64,000 nt of DNA, taken from positions 359,921 to 423,920 of the forward strand of contig MSXN01000007.1 of NCBI GenBank assembly GCA_002083555.1. The letters run 5' to 3'. This document shows positions 24,565 through 32,720 of the stretch, in pieces. The notes under the pieces were generated by a model. The model was not told the DNA's origin. It searched no databases and was given only the letters and a program-made list of their open reading frames with translations. This stretch comes from Nitrospira sp. ST-bin5. GTDB taxonomy: Bacteria; Nitrospirota; Nitrospiria; Nitrospirales; Nitrospiraceae. Position 1 is the stretch's first letter. Every line of letters begins with the position of its first letter. A program made the translations under genes and the position numbers.

Positions 24565-25296
24565 TTAGAAGTGGTAGCTGACTCCGAAGGAAAGAAAAAG
24601 CGGGTTGTAGGTAGCTCTGAATCCAAAGCCACCATTATTGTTGGCTTCAAAGTTGAGTCTTGCATAGTTGTATTTGATCTCAGTAAACGCCGTAAGGTGT
24701 TTCGTAAAGAAATATTCTGCTCCTGCCTTAGCATTCAAGCCTAGCTGGGTGGAGCTCTGGGAGCCTTCAAATCCAGGCTGTGTCGTAGTCACTTTTGCCA
24801 GGAATATTCCTGGGCCGATCCCGAGATAGGGCTGGAGTCTGGTTTTATGGTATCGGAACATCAGATTGAGGGGGGCTATTGTGACCACGCGAAAGTGATC
24901 ACCGGTTAAAGTTCCAGTAGCTTCTCCTCCGGCGACTGGTCCGAAATCTTTCAGGACCGCAGAGGCTGGAATCGAGATTCTCGTCTGCTGTTGTTCTATG
25001 TGGGGAGTTCTATAGTTAGCTTCGAATTCGATGCCGAACCAACGAGCTCTTGGGAAGTAGTAGCCAACCTTTCCGCCTAACAGAGGAGAGCCTGCGAGGT
25101 CGCGGCCTGACATTGATCCCAAGGGGGAGAAGTCAGTGAGGTCAACTCTACTGAGGCTGTTTCCTTTGAGGGCAGTTCCGATCTGTCCCCCGATGTAGGC
25201 CTCAGGATACGCGTAGGGCGTGGCGATAAGAAAGGACAAGAGGCCCGCCAAGAGGGCTCCTCCAAAGGTGCGTTTCGTATACATTCGTTGCGTCAT
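24565..25296 (-). CDS. Outer-membrane beta-barrel protein (opacity/OmpA-like porin family)
   Basis: 243 residues with a signal peptide (GALLAGLLSFLIATPYAYPEA). The mature part is made of alternating amphipathic strands (YIGGQIGTAL, GKVGYYFPRARWFGIEFEAN, LNLMFRYHKTRLQPYLGIGPGI, FTEIKYNYARLNF) and ends in FGVSYHF, with the terminal aromatic residue recognised by the BAM complex. An eight-stranded barrel like OmpW or Opa is likely. GGAGG before the ATG fixes the start at 25296. Confidence 0.85.
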   Translation of the reverse strand: MTQRMYTKRTFGGALLAGLLSFLIATPYAYPEAYIGGQIGTALKGNSLSRVDLTDFSPLGSMSGRDLAGSPLLGGKVGYYFPRARWFGIEFEANYRTPHIEQQQTRISIPASAVLKDFGPVAGGEATGTLTGDHFRVVTIAPLNLMFRYHKTRLQPYLGIGPGIFLAKVTTTQPGFEGSQSSTQLGLNAKAGAEYFFTKHLTAFTEIKYNYARLNFEANNNGGFGFRATYNPLFLSFGVSYHF

Positions 25297-25469
25297 GGGC
25301 TTCCTCCGGCTACGTCTACTCGTGTTCTATCCTATGTCTCTAGGGGTCTCCCGCGAAGGGATTTCTCGAATTCGTCCACAGAAGGAGCAAGGCATGTGCC
25401 ATCGTCTTTCGGAGGTCTAACGCTTCCACCGCTCCTGCTTGACAGTTCTGAGAGCGTCGTTCCATTTCG

Positions 25470-25498
25470 TTGACTCCTAGCCAGGGGCTTCCTATAAT
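25470..25498 (+). promoter_or_regulatory. Promoter of gpsA-larB
   Basis: TTGACT (25470-25475), 17-base spacer, perfect TATAAT (25493-25498), 61 bases before the ATG of gpsA. This is the best canonical promoter in the window. Confidence 0.75.
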
Positions 25499-25559
25499 CC
25501 GCGCCGTTTGGTTGAGCGGGCCGCCGCGGCTTCCATTTTCACTATAGGATCGATCCGGA

Positions 25560-26579
25560 ATGCAGGAGATCAGATCACTCGGGGTCATTGGAGCCGGTGC
25601 GTGGGGGACCGCTCTGGCCAAACACCTGGCCGAGAAGGGGCTGGAGATTCGCCTCTGGGCCTTTGAGCGTGAGGTGGTCGATTCCATCAATGCAACACAG
25701 GAGAATCGAGTCTTTCTTCCCGGTATTCCGCTTCCCCGGACGCTGACCGCGACTACGTCTTTGGCAGAGGCGATCGCGCAGCGTGACGGCATTTTGTTTG
25801 TGGTCCCGTCCCATGTGACGCGACAGGTGTTGCGCAATCTGGCTTCCTGCCTGTCGCGTCCGATTCCGCTCATTAGTGCGACCAAAGGAGTGGAGGAAGA
25901 CAGCTCCAAGCTGATGACGCAGATCATGGATGAGGTGCTCCCGGAATCCATGGAGCAATATCTGATGGCGCTCTCCGGGCCGAGTTTTGCCAGTGAACTC
26001 AGCGCCGGGAAGCCGACGGCGGTTTGTCTGGCCGGGCGGGACGGGCAGCTCGTGGCACGGTTTCAGACTGCCTTGATGACACCGGCCTTGCGGGTCTATG
26101 CCGATACCGATCTCATCGGATTGCAACTCGGTGGGGCGCTGAAGAATGTCATGGCGCTGGCCGCCGGAGTGGTCGACGGGTTAGACCTGGGTCACAATGC
26201 GCGCGCGGCTCTGATTACCCGCGGGCTTGCGGAGATCGTGCGGTTGGGCGTGGCCATGGGGGCAGATCCGCGGACATTATATGGGCTCTCCGGTGTCGGC
26301 GATCTGGTATTGACCTGCACCGGTTCGCTCAGCCGGAACCATACGGTTGGGGTGCGATTGGGCCAGGGCGAATCCCTCGATGCTATTTTGGGTGGGATGC
26401 AGGCCGTGGCGGAAGGGGTCCGCACGGCTCGGGCGGCGCTGGGTCTCGCGCGACGGCATCAGGTCGACATGCCGATCACGCAGGAGATCAATGCTGTGCT
26501 GTTCGAAGGAAAGTCCTGCCGGAAGGCGGTGAGCGATCTGATGGAGCGGGATGCGAAGCCGGAGAAAGGGCGGATATGA
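25560..26579 (+). CDS. gpsA: Glycerol-3-phosphate dehydrogenase [NAD(P)+]
   Basis: Reduces dihydroxyacetone phosphate to sn-glycerol 3-phosphate for phospholipid synthesis. 339 residues, normal length. GVIGAGAWGTALA is the dinucleotide-binding GxGxxG, LISATKGVE and LSGPSFASEL follow, and GGALKNVMALAAGVVDGLDLG contains the catalytic lysine region. LYGLSGVGDLVLTC and SRNHTVG close the substrate domain. Its TGA overlaps the larB ATG by four bases. Confidence 0.97.
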   Translation: MQEIRSLGVIGAGAWGTALAKHLAEKGLEIRLWAFEREVVDSINATQENRVFLPGIPLPRTLTATTSLAEAIAQRDGILFVVPSHVTRQVLRNLASCLSRPIPLISATKGVEEDSSKLMTQIMDEVLPESMEQYLMALSGPSFASELSAGKPTAVCLAGRDGQLVARFQTALMTPALRVYADTDLIGLQLGGALKNVMALAAGVVDGLDLGHNARAALITRGLAEIVRLGVAMGADPRTLYGLSGVGDLVLTCTGSLSRNHTVGVRLGQGESLDAILGGMQAVAEGVRTARAALGLARRHQVDMPITQEINAVLFEGKSCRKAVSDLMERDAKPEKGRI

Positions 26580-27349
26580 GTCCGGAGGGGATTGAACAGC
26601 TGTTAACGGATGTACGAACCGGTCGGGTGACCGTCGCCCTGGCGGTCCGGCGGTTGCGCAGCCTGCCGTTCGAAAATCTTGGCTTTGCCTCGCTGGATCA
26701 TCATCGGTCGCTCCGTCAGGGCTTTCCTGAAGTGCTGTTGTGCGAAGGCAAGACGGCGAAGCAGTCGGTCGCCATTGCCCGCGCGCTGATCAAGAAGGGC
26801 GGGCCGTTTTTGGCGACCCGTGCCGAACCAGCCGTTGCTAAGGCCATCCTGAAGCTCGATCGCCGGGCCCGCTATCATGCCGATGCGCGTATTGTGGCGA
26901 TTGACAGCAAGCCTGCCCGTCGGGCCGGACATATTCTGGTCCTGACCGCCGGGACAGCCGATGTGCCGGTGGCAGAAGAGGCGCGAGTGACGGCGGAGGT
27001 GATGGGCAGTCATGTCGAAACGCTGTACGACGTGGGCGTCGCGGGGCTGCATCGATTGTTAGGCCGGAAGGATCGGCTCTTTGAAGCGCGCGTGGCAATC
27101 GTGGTGGCTGGGATGGATGGCGTGTTGCCAAGCGTGGTTGGAGGGTTGGTCGACTGTCCTGTCGTGGCGGTGCCAACGAGCCGGGGATACGGCGCAAGCT
27201 TCGGAGGCCTGGCCGCGTTGCTCACGATGCTGAATTCCTGCGCGGCCGGTGTCGGAGTCATGAATATCGATAACGGATTCGGGGCGGGGTGTCTCGCCCA
27301 TCGCATCAATCTGATGGGCAACTCCCCTCGTCTGCCGGCAGCTACTTGA
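26576..27349 (+). CDS. larB: Nickel pincer cofactor biosynthesis protein LarB
   Basis: Carboxylates the pyridinium ring of nicotinic acid adenine dinucleotide and cleaves off AMP, the first step of the nickel-pincer (NPN) cofactor of lactate racemase-type enzymes. 257 residues from ATG 26576. The C-terminal half is PurE-like: ILVLTAGTADVPVAEEA, GMDGVLPSVVGGLVDCPVVA, PTSRGYGASFGGLAALL and NIDNGFGAG. A longer in-frame extension back to 26024 lies inside gpsA and is not used. larC lies downstream past one opposite-strand gene. Confidence 0.93.
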   Translation: MSPEGIEQLLTDVRTGRVTVALAVRRLRSLPFENLGFASLDHHRSLRQGFPEVLLCEGKTAKQSVAIARALIKKGGPFLATRAEPAVAKAILKLDRRARYHADARIVAIDSKPARRAGHILVLTAGTADVPVAEEARVTAEVMGSHVETLYDVGVAGLHRLLGRKDRLFEARVAIVVAGMDGVLPSVVGGLVDCPVVAVPTSRGYGASFGGLAALLTMLNSCAAGVGVMNIDNGFGAGCLAHRINLMGNSPRLPAAT

Positions 27350-27941
27350 CGGTCAGTTCCCCGCGTTTAGGCCAGGCCACCATCATGGTGCGCAGTCCCT
27401 TCTCACCGTTCGCCAGCAACTTAATGCGGACTTCGTACGCATAGGCCCCCGGCCCAGCCAGTTGCTTCCGATGATCTTTCCCATCCCAGGATAGGCGAAT
27501 CGGGAGCGTCGTTCGCGCTTCGCCGGGCTTGGTTGATTGCGGCTGAAGTGCCTGGCGATGCGTGAGAAAGCGCAACGATGTTTTCGAGGGGGAACTGATC
27601 AGGGAGGAAACTTCAAGGACGGTTGCGCCGTTCAGCTCTTTCGGGAGCTGGACGTTCACGGAGAATTCCAAGGCCCCGTTGCCTGCCTCATAGGGCGTCG
27701 GCGCGATGCGTAAGTCCAGAATTTTGAGTTCCGGTTCCGGGCGCGGGACACGCGGAGGCTTTGTTTTGGCAAAGCCGTCAAGGGGAGCCAGCATGACGAG
27801 GCCGACGATGCAGCTCAGCATCAGGCCCGTCGTCGCGAAGCGCCCTGCGCGTTCTAGTGCCCGGCGGTCTCGCAAGGCTGGTTGTGTGCTGTCGGAAGTG
27901 TGTGAGGGGAAGGCGGTGGACTCAGAACAGTTGTTTATCAT
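27342..27941 (-). CDS. Exported hypothetical protein
   Basis: 199 residues from ATG 27941. A hydrophobic stretch LMLSCIVGLVMLAPLDGFA at about 38-57 looks like a signal or single anchor after a charged N terminus. The rest is beta-rich, with EFSVNVQLPKELNG, LRLS-like and YAYEVRIKLLANGEKG segments. It resembles extracellular Ig-like or FlgD-type folds (RLSWDGKDHRKQLAGPGAY), but I do not recognise a family. It separates larB from larC and overlaps larB's end by eight bases. Confidence 0.65.
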   Translation of the reverse strand: MINNCSESTAFPSHTSDSTQPALRDRRALERAGRFATTGLMLSCIVGLVMLAPLDGFAKTKPPRVPRPEPELKILDLRIAPTPYEAGNGALEFSVNVQLPKELNGATVLEVSSLISSPSKTSLRFLTHRQALQPQSTKPGEARTTLPIRLSWDGKDHRKQLAGPGAYAYEVRIKLLANGEKGLRTMMVAWPKRGELTVK

Positions 27942-27988
27942 ATACGGGGGATAACATAGGCTCTGGGGGCTGTCAATGAAAGACCGCC

Positions 27989-28129
27989 AGGGTGCTCGAA
28001 AAGACCGCCCGCCTTTGCAGAAACGTTTCGCACGGGCAGGTCGCGTCGCGCGGAAGCTCGAGATACCGGAACGCACGACGCATCTCTTCGCTTGCGGCGG
28101 ACTTGCTGAACGGTCTTTTTGAGCATCCT
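27989..28129. repeat. Foldback (MITE-like) intergenic element B
   Basis: Terminal arms at 27989-28007 (agggtgctcgaaaagaccg) and 28111-28129 are inverted copies matching at 17 of 19 positions around a 103-base centre. No open frame. The arm motif TGCTCnAAAA is shared with the element at 23797-24005, so the two belong to one family. It lies between the divergent hypothetical gene and larC. Confidence 0.6.
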
Positions 28130-28152
28130 GCTGCGGCACCCGAATGTAGCGA

Positions 28153-28181
28153 TTGCCGTTGTGCGGCGCCTTGGGTAAGAT
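28153..28181 (+). promoter_or_regulatory. Possible promoter of larC
   Basis: TTGCCG (28153-28158), 17-base spacer, TAAGAT (28176-28181), 36 bases before the GTG start of larC. Confidence 0.35.
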
Positions 28182-28217
28182 GTGCCGCTTGTTACGATGT
28201 GTCGATAAGGAGCGGGA

Positions 28218-29429
28218 GTGGGACGACGGTTGCATTTCGATTGTTTCTCGGGCGTGAGCGGCGACATGGTGCTCGGCGCCCTGGTCGATGTCGGGCTCCC
28301 GCTGGCCACGCTGCGCACCGAACTCAAACGACTCAAGTTGACCGGATATCGTCTTGAACAACGGCAAGTGCATCGTGGCGCATTGCATGCGACCAAGATC
28401 ACGGTTGCGATTCAACGCGGATTCGATCGTCCGCTCACGCTTTCCCGTATTCAAAAGATTCTGGCCGCCAGCACGTTGCCGGGGGTTGTGAAAGAGCAGA
28501 GCCGGACGGTGTTCGACCATCTTGCGGCAGCCGAAGGGCTGGCCCATCGAGTCGCCACGCACGATGTCCATTTTCATGAAGTCGGCGTCATCGATTCGTT
28601 TATCGATGTTGTCGGGGGAGTGTTGGGCTGTCATCTGCTCGGGGTCACGACGGTCACGGCTTCGGCGGTGAATGTCGGAGCCGGGACGATTCGAACGGCT
28701 CACGGGTTGCTTCCGGTTCCTGGACCGGCAGTCGCCGCGCTTGCGAAGGGCATTCCCATCTATTCTGAAGGGCCGCGCTGTGAGCTGGCGACGCCGACTG
28801 GGATGGCGCTGCTGCGTACGTTGGCGGCTTCGTTCGGGTCGATGCCTGTGCTCGAGTCCGCACAAGTCGGGTATGGTGCCGGAGACGCTGATCCTGAGGG
28901 GTGGCCTAATGCGCTCCGGGTCTTTCTGGCCGATGAGACCGCGTCAAGCGGGCGGCCGACCGATCGAGTAGTGCAGATCGAAACGAATCTCGACGATCTC
29001 AATCCCCAAGCCTACGAATATGTGATGGCGCAGTTGTTTGCCGTCGGAGCGCTCGATGTGGCCTTGATCCCTGTCATTATGAAACGCAGCCGGCCCGGCG
29101 TCATCCTGAATTGTCTCGCGCCGCGCGAACATACCGATGCGGTGATGGAAGTGGTGTTGCAGGAAACCACCGCGCTGGGTGTCCGGATTCAGGAGCTCGA
29201 CCGGCAGGTACTCCCGCGGCGGTTTGTCACGATCAAAGTAGCAGGCGGATCGGTGCGGATGAAAATCGGTGAGGTCGGAGCCGGGTGGGAAAAAGCGGCG
29301 CCGGAATATGTCGATTGCCAGAAGATTGCGGTTCGGACCGGACGCCCGTTGAAAGATGTCATGGATGAGGCGCGCGTCGCGTACTCTCGGGTGGCGCTGC
29401 GGAAGGGAAAGATGGGGGCACGTTCGTGA
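28218..29429 (+). CDS. larC: Nickel pincer cofactor biosynthesis protein LarC
   Basis: Inserts nickel into the pincer ligand using CTP. 403 residues in one uninterrupted frame, unlike Lactobacillus, where larC is split and joined by a frameshift. LHFDCFSGVSGDMVLGALVD is the family's N-terminal signature; HFHEVGVIDSFIDVVG holds the histidine/aspartate cluster, and QIETNLDDLNPQAYEY starts the C-terminal domain. GTG start at 28218 after AAGGAG. Its stop overlaps the GTG of the exchanger gene. Confidence 0.94.
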   Translation: MGRRLHFDCFSGVSGDMVLGALVDVGLPLATLRTELKRLKLTGYRLEQRQVHRGALHATKITVAIQRGFDRPLTLSRIQKILAASTLPGVVKEQSRTVFDHLAAAEGLAHRVATHDVHFHEVGVIDSFIDVVGGVLGCHLLGVTTVTASAVNVGAGTIRTAHGLLPVPGPAVAALAKGIPIYSEGPRCELATPTGMALLRTLAASFGSMPVLESAQVGYGAGDADPEGWPNALRVFLADETASSGRPTDRVVQIETNLDDLNPQAYEYVMAQLFAVGALDVALIPVIMKRSRPGVILNCLAPREHTDAVMEVVLQETTALGVRIQELDRQVLPRRFVTIKVAGGSVRMKIGEVGAGWEKAAPEYVDCQKIAVRTGRPLKDVMDEARVAYSRVALRKGKMGARS

Positions 29430-30430
29430 CCCTGCTCTTCTACGTGGCGCTGTTTCTTGTGTCGGTGGCCGTCACGTTGGGTGGATGCGGCTTATTCACC
29501 AATGCCATCGAGTGGTTGGGGAAGCGGCTCGGAATCTCCGAAGGCGCGGTGGGCAGTATCTTCGCGGCGATCGGAACCACGCTGCCGGAGACATCGATTC
29601 CTGTTATCGCGATCTTTTTCGGGAAGAGCCAGCAGGAAGCGGAAGTCGGTTTGGGCGCGATTCTCGGGGCTCCCTTCATGCTCAGCACGCTGGTGTTGCC
29701 GATTCTCGCCTTGCTGCTGATCCTGTTCGCCCGCGCCGGCAAGCGGTCGGCGCAGTTCCATTTGAACTACGGCGAGGTCAGGACGGATCTGACGTTCTTC
29801 ACGATCGGGTACGCCGTCGCGCTGGGCTGTGTGTTTATTCCATCCCATGCGGTTCATGTCGCAGCCGCCGTCGGGCTCATGAGTCTCTATGTCTACTACA
29901 TGAAGATCAAATTCAGCGCCGAAGACGAAGAGGGCGGCGACGGCTCGCTGGAGCCGCTGCTCTTTGCCAAGCAGGCTACGACGCCATCGTATATGATGAT
30001 CGGGCTGCAGGCTGTGGCAGGTCTCGGCGGGTTGATCGCGGGAGCACATTTATTTGTGACCGCCGCGGAAACCGTGGCTGCGACATTTGCCATTTCCCCG
30101 CTGATCCTGGCGTTGTTGATCGCCCCTTTGGCGACGGAGTTGCCGGAAATGTCGAATAGCTTTCTCTGGCTCTATCGGAAGAAAGATCGTCTGGCAATCG
30201 GGAATGTGACCGGGGCCATGGTGTTCCAAGGGACCTTTCCTGTTTCAGTGGGGTTGATCGGAACCGAATGGGCCCTGGCGCCTTCGGCGATGCTCACGAT
30301 GGTGTTGGCCGTGGTCGCAGCAGGCCTCTGCCTGCTTCAAATTCTCGTCGGCGGCCGATGGCAACCCTTGTTGCTGGGCGCCGGCGCCATCCTGTATGTG
30401 GGGTATACGGTGTATCTCTATGCCTTCTAA
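29426..30430 (+). CDS. Sodium/calcium exchanger-family membrane protein
   Basis: 334 residues with about ten membrane segments and two alpha repeats: SIFAAIGTTLPETSIPVIAI in the first half and LALLIAPLATELPEMSNSFL in the second. These carry the acidic GTxxPE and TELPE ion-site motifs of CaCA transporters. An acidic loop (SAEDEEGGDGSLEP) lies between halves. The GTG start overlaps the larC stop by four bases, so it is co-translated with a nickel-cofactor gene; the transported ion could be calcium or another divalent metal. Confidence 0.87.
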   Translation: MTLLFYVALFLVSVAVTLGGCGLFTNAIEWLGKRLGISEGAVGSIFAAIGTTLPETSIPVIAIFFGKSQQEAEVGLGAILGAPFMLSTLVLPILALLLILFARAGKRSAQFHLNYGEVRTDLTFFTIGYAVALGCVFIPSHAVHVAAAVGLMSLYVYYMKIKFSAEDEEGGDGSLEPLLFAKQATTPSYMMIGLQAVAGLGGLIAGAHLFVTAAETVAATFAISPLILALLIAPLATELPEMSNSFLWLYRKKDRLAIGNVTGAMVFQGTFPVSVGLIGTEWALAPSAMLTMVLAVVAAGLCLLQILVGGRWQPLLLGAGAILYVGYTVYLYAF

Positions 30431-31463
30431 ACGTCCAGTCAGCACGCGAGCGTCATTGCCCCTTCTCGGGATCACGATGGGCGATCCCGCCGGGATCGGA
30501 CCGGAGGTGATCGCCAAAGCGCTGGCGGGCCGAGAGGTGCAGCGCCTCTGTTTGCCGCTGGTCATCGGGTCTGTGCCGGTCATGGAGCGGACGGTCAAGA
30601 AGTTACGGCTCAAGCTGAATGTGGTGCCGCTCCATGGCCACGATCCTGTTCCACTGAAGGGGAATACGGTGGCGGTGCTGGATCCGATGGAGAAGCCACT
30701 GAAGAAATTTGCATTAGGCATTGCGGCGGCGGAAACCGGCGCGGCCTCTGTCGAGTTCATCAAAAAGGCCGTGCATCTGGCGGAAATCGGCTGCATCGAC
30801 GGCATCGTCACGGCGCCGATCAATAAAGAAGCGATTAACATGGCGGGCTGTCACTACCCGGGGCACACCGAATTGCTGGCCGATCTGACCAGCGCCAGAG
30901 AGTCCGGCATGATGATCGTCGGTGGGCCGCTCCGCATCATGTTCGTCACGACGCACGTCGCAATCAAGGACTTGTCCAAGCTCCTGACCCAGGCGAAGAT
31001 CGAAAAGGCGATTCGCCTCGCCCATCAAGCGCTCACCAAGCTCTATGGCATCAAGAAGCCCAGGATCGGAGTCGCTGCGTTGAACCCCCATGCCGGTGAA
31101 CATGGGCTCTTCGGCAATGAAGAAGCCCGGGTGATTCTGCCTGCTGCCCGTGCCGCGCAAGCGCAGGGCATTCTGGCCAGCGACCCGCAGCCGGCCGATA
31201 CGCTGTTCGGCAAAGCGGTGAAGGGGCAGTATGACGGCATCGTGGCGATGTATCATGACCAGGGCCTAATCCCGTTGAAGCTCGTGGCGTTCGGGACCTG
31301 CGTGAATCTGACGGTCGGACTTCCCATCATCCGTACCTCCGTCGATCACGGCACGGCGTTCGATATTGTCGGGAAAGGCGTGGCTGATCCCGGCAGCCTG
31401 TTGGAAGCGATCACGCTGGCCGCCAGGATTGCCCAGAGTCGTGCGACGGCGCGCGTGAAATAG
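30420..31463 (+). CDS. pdxA: 4-hydroxythreonine-4-phosphate dehydrogenase
   Basis: Oxidises 4-phosphohydroxy-threonine in the DXP-dependent pyridoxal phosphate pathway. 347 residues from ATG 30420, overlapping the exchanger gene end. LLGITMGDPAGIGPEVIAKA is the PdxA opening; YPGHTELLADLT, AALNPHAGEHGLFGNEE and AMYHDQGLIPLK supply the three metal-binding histidines; GLPIIRTSVDHGTAFDIVGK follows. Complete. Confidence 0.96.
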   Translation: MPSKRPVSTRASLPLLGITMGDPAGIGPEVIAKALAGREVQRLCLPLVIGSVPVMERTVKKLRLKLNVVPLHGHDPVPLKGNTVAVLDPMEKPLKKFALGIAAAETGAASVEFIKKAVHLAEIGCIDGIVTAPINKEAINMAGCHYPGHTELLADLTSARESGMMIVGGPLRIMFVTTHVAIKDLSKLLTQAKIEKAIRLAHQALTKLYGIKKPRIGVAALNPHAGEHGLFGNEEARVILPAARAAQAQGILASDPQPADTLFGKAVKGQYDGIVAMYHDQGLIPLKLVAFGTCVNLTVGLPIIRTSVDHGTAFDIVGKGVADPGSLLEAITLAARIAQSRATARVK

Positions 31464-31479
31464 GAAGGATCCCACCGAT

Positions 31480-31803
31480 ATGTCGCAGGAAGTACCCAAG
31501 GGCCTCGCAGTCATCCAACAGCAGATCAAAGAACTGGACGCGCTGGCCAAGCAAACGCTCGAAGATTTGAACACGGTGGCTGGTGACGAGCGGGTGGCGA
31601 AGTGGAAAGCCCGCACGGTCACGCTTCTTACCGAGGCGGTGGGGCCGGCCGAGGGGCAGAAGTTTGCTGCGATTCAACCGGGCCCGTCGTTTACCAATGA
31701 TCTGGTCGAAGAGTTCACCGATTTGATCGACGGCTATCGCGCACCGCTGGCGGCGCTGGCTAAGCGGTTGGCGGCAACCCCGCGTCCTGCTCCCGGTGCG
31801 TGA
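31480..31803 (+). CDS. Small conserved hypothetical protein
   Basis: 107 residues, helical, no signal or membrane segment. The sequence begins with amphipathic helices (GLAVIQQQIKELDALAKQTL) and ends in a Pro/Ala tail. AGGAAGG precedes the ATG. It sits between pdxA and rsmA with 16- and 3-base spacers, so it is in the same transcript. I do not recognise the family. Confidence 0.65.
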   Translation: MSQEVPKGLAVIQQQIKELDALAKQTLEDLNTVAGDERVAKWKARTVTLLTEAVGPAEGQKFAAIQPGPSFTNDLVEEFTDLIDGYRAPLAALAKRLAATPRPAPGA

Positions 31804-31806
31804 GGC

Positions 31807-32634
31807 GTGGAACATTCTGATTCTCCCGAGAATTCTCCTGCCGATCCTCCCGCCGCGATCAAACGGCTCGGTCAGAACTTTCTCATCGATCCCAACATCG
31901 TGCGCAAAATTGTCGCGCTGGCGGAAATTTCCTCGGACAGCCAGGTCCTCGAGATCGGCCCAGGCCGTGGTGTTCTGACTGAGGTGTTGTGCAAAACTGC
32001 CGGCCTGGTCACGGCCGTAGAGATCGATCCGCGACTCCATGCCTATCTCGCTGAACGGCAAGCGGAGTTTCCCAACCTGACGCTCGTGCTTGATGACGCA
32101 TTGGTCTATCCCGTGGAGACTCTGCCCGTCGGGACAATCGTGGTCGCCAATTTGCCGTATTATATCTCGACGCCGTTGTTGTTCAGATTGCTGGATCAGC
32201 GCGATCGATTCCCCCGTCTGGTACTCATGCTGCAGAATGAAGTGGCCGACCGGTTAGTCGCCAAGCCCGGGAGTTCCGACTATGGCGTCTTGTCTGTCAT
32301 GGCGCAGTACGCTGCCGAGATCACCAAAGCGTTCCGCGTCTCCGCCCAGTGTTTTCGGCCCAGGCCGGAAGTCGGATCCGCCGTGGTGTTGTTGCGGACG
32401 AGAGCGCGGCGGGAACTCAGCCCTGAAGAAGAGCCGAAGTTTGCGTCGTTCGTGAAAGCTGCCTTCGCCCACCGGCGGAAGACGCTGGTAAACTCGCTCA
32501 AGGATGAAGGCTATGACCAAATGCGCATTGCCGGAGCATTTGAGCGGCTGACTCTCTCTCCGTCCGTCAGAGCAGAAGTGCTCTCGCTTGAGCAACTCAT
32601 TCAGCTCACGCGCTGCATGCTCTCCCCGGCGTAA
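31807..32634 (+). CDS. rsmA: 16S rRNA dimethyladenosine transferase
   Basis: Dimethylates A1518 and A1519 of 16S rRNA during small-subunit maturation. 275 residues from the GTG at 31807. KRLGQNFLID opens the protein, VLEIGPGRGVLTEVL is SAM motif I, and VVANLPYYISTPLL is the NLPY catalytic block. RPEVGSAVVLL and FAHRRKTLVNSL are the C-terminal family motifs. Complete; last gene of the larC-initiated run. Confidence 0.97.
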   Translation: MEHSDSPENSPADPPAAIKRLGQNFLIDPNIVRKIVALAEISSDSQVLEIGPGRGVLTEVLCKTAGLVTAVEIDPRLHAYLAERQAEFPNLTLVLDDALVYPVETLPVGTIVVANLPYYISTPLLFRLLDQRDRFPRLVLMLQNEVADRLVAKPGSSDYGVLSVMAQYAAEITKAFRVSAQCFRPRPEVGSAVVLLRTRARRELSPEEEPKFASFVKAAFAHRRKTLVNSLKDEGYDQMRIAGAFERLTLSPSVRAEVLSLEQLIQLTRCMLSPA

Positions 32635-32684
32635 ATCTGAGGCGTCCGGATACGTCAGGGTTGGTCTTGCCTTGCCGTCGTTGT

Positions 32685-32713
32685 TTGAAACGATTTCCCC
32701 CCTGTGTTAGCAT
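32685..32713 (+). promoter_or_regulatory. Leaderless-type promoter of ftsK
   Basis: TTGAAA (32685-32690), 17-base spacer, TAGCAT (32708-32713), then seven bases to the ATG at 32721. No ribosome-binding site fits. Confidence 0.6.
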
Positions 32714-32720
32714 CCGCGAC

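Noticed and set aside
26024..26575. Upstream extension of larB inside gpsA
   Set aside because: The extension is an out-of-frame reading of gpsA; LarB homology begins at the ATG at 26576, which has the ATGA overlap.
27942..28865. In-frame extension of the exported hypothetical gene back into larC territory
   Set aside because: It crosses the foldback element and the antisense of larC; the ATG at 27941 gives a sensible protein.
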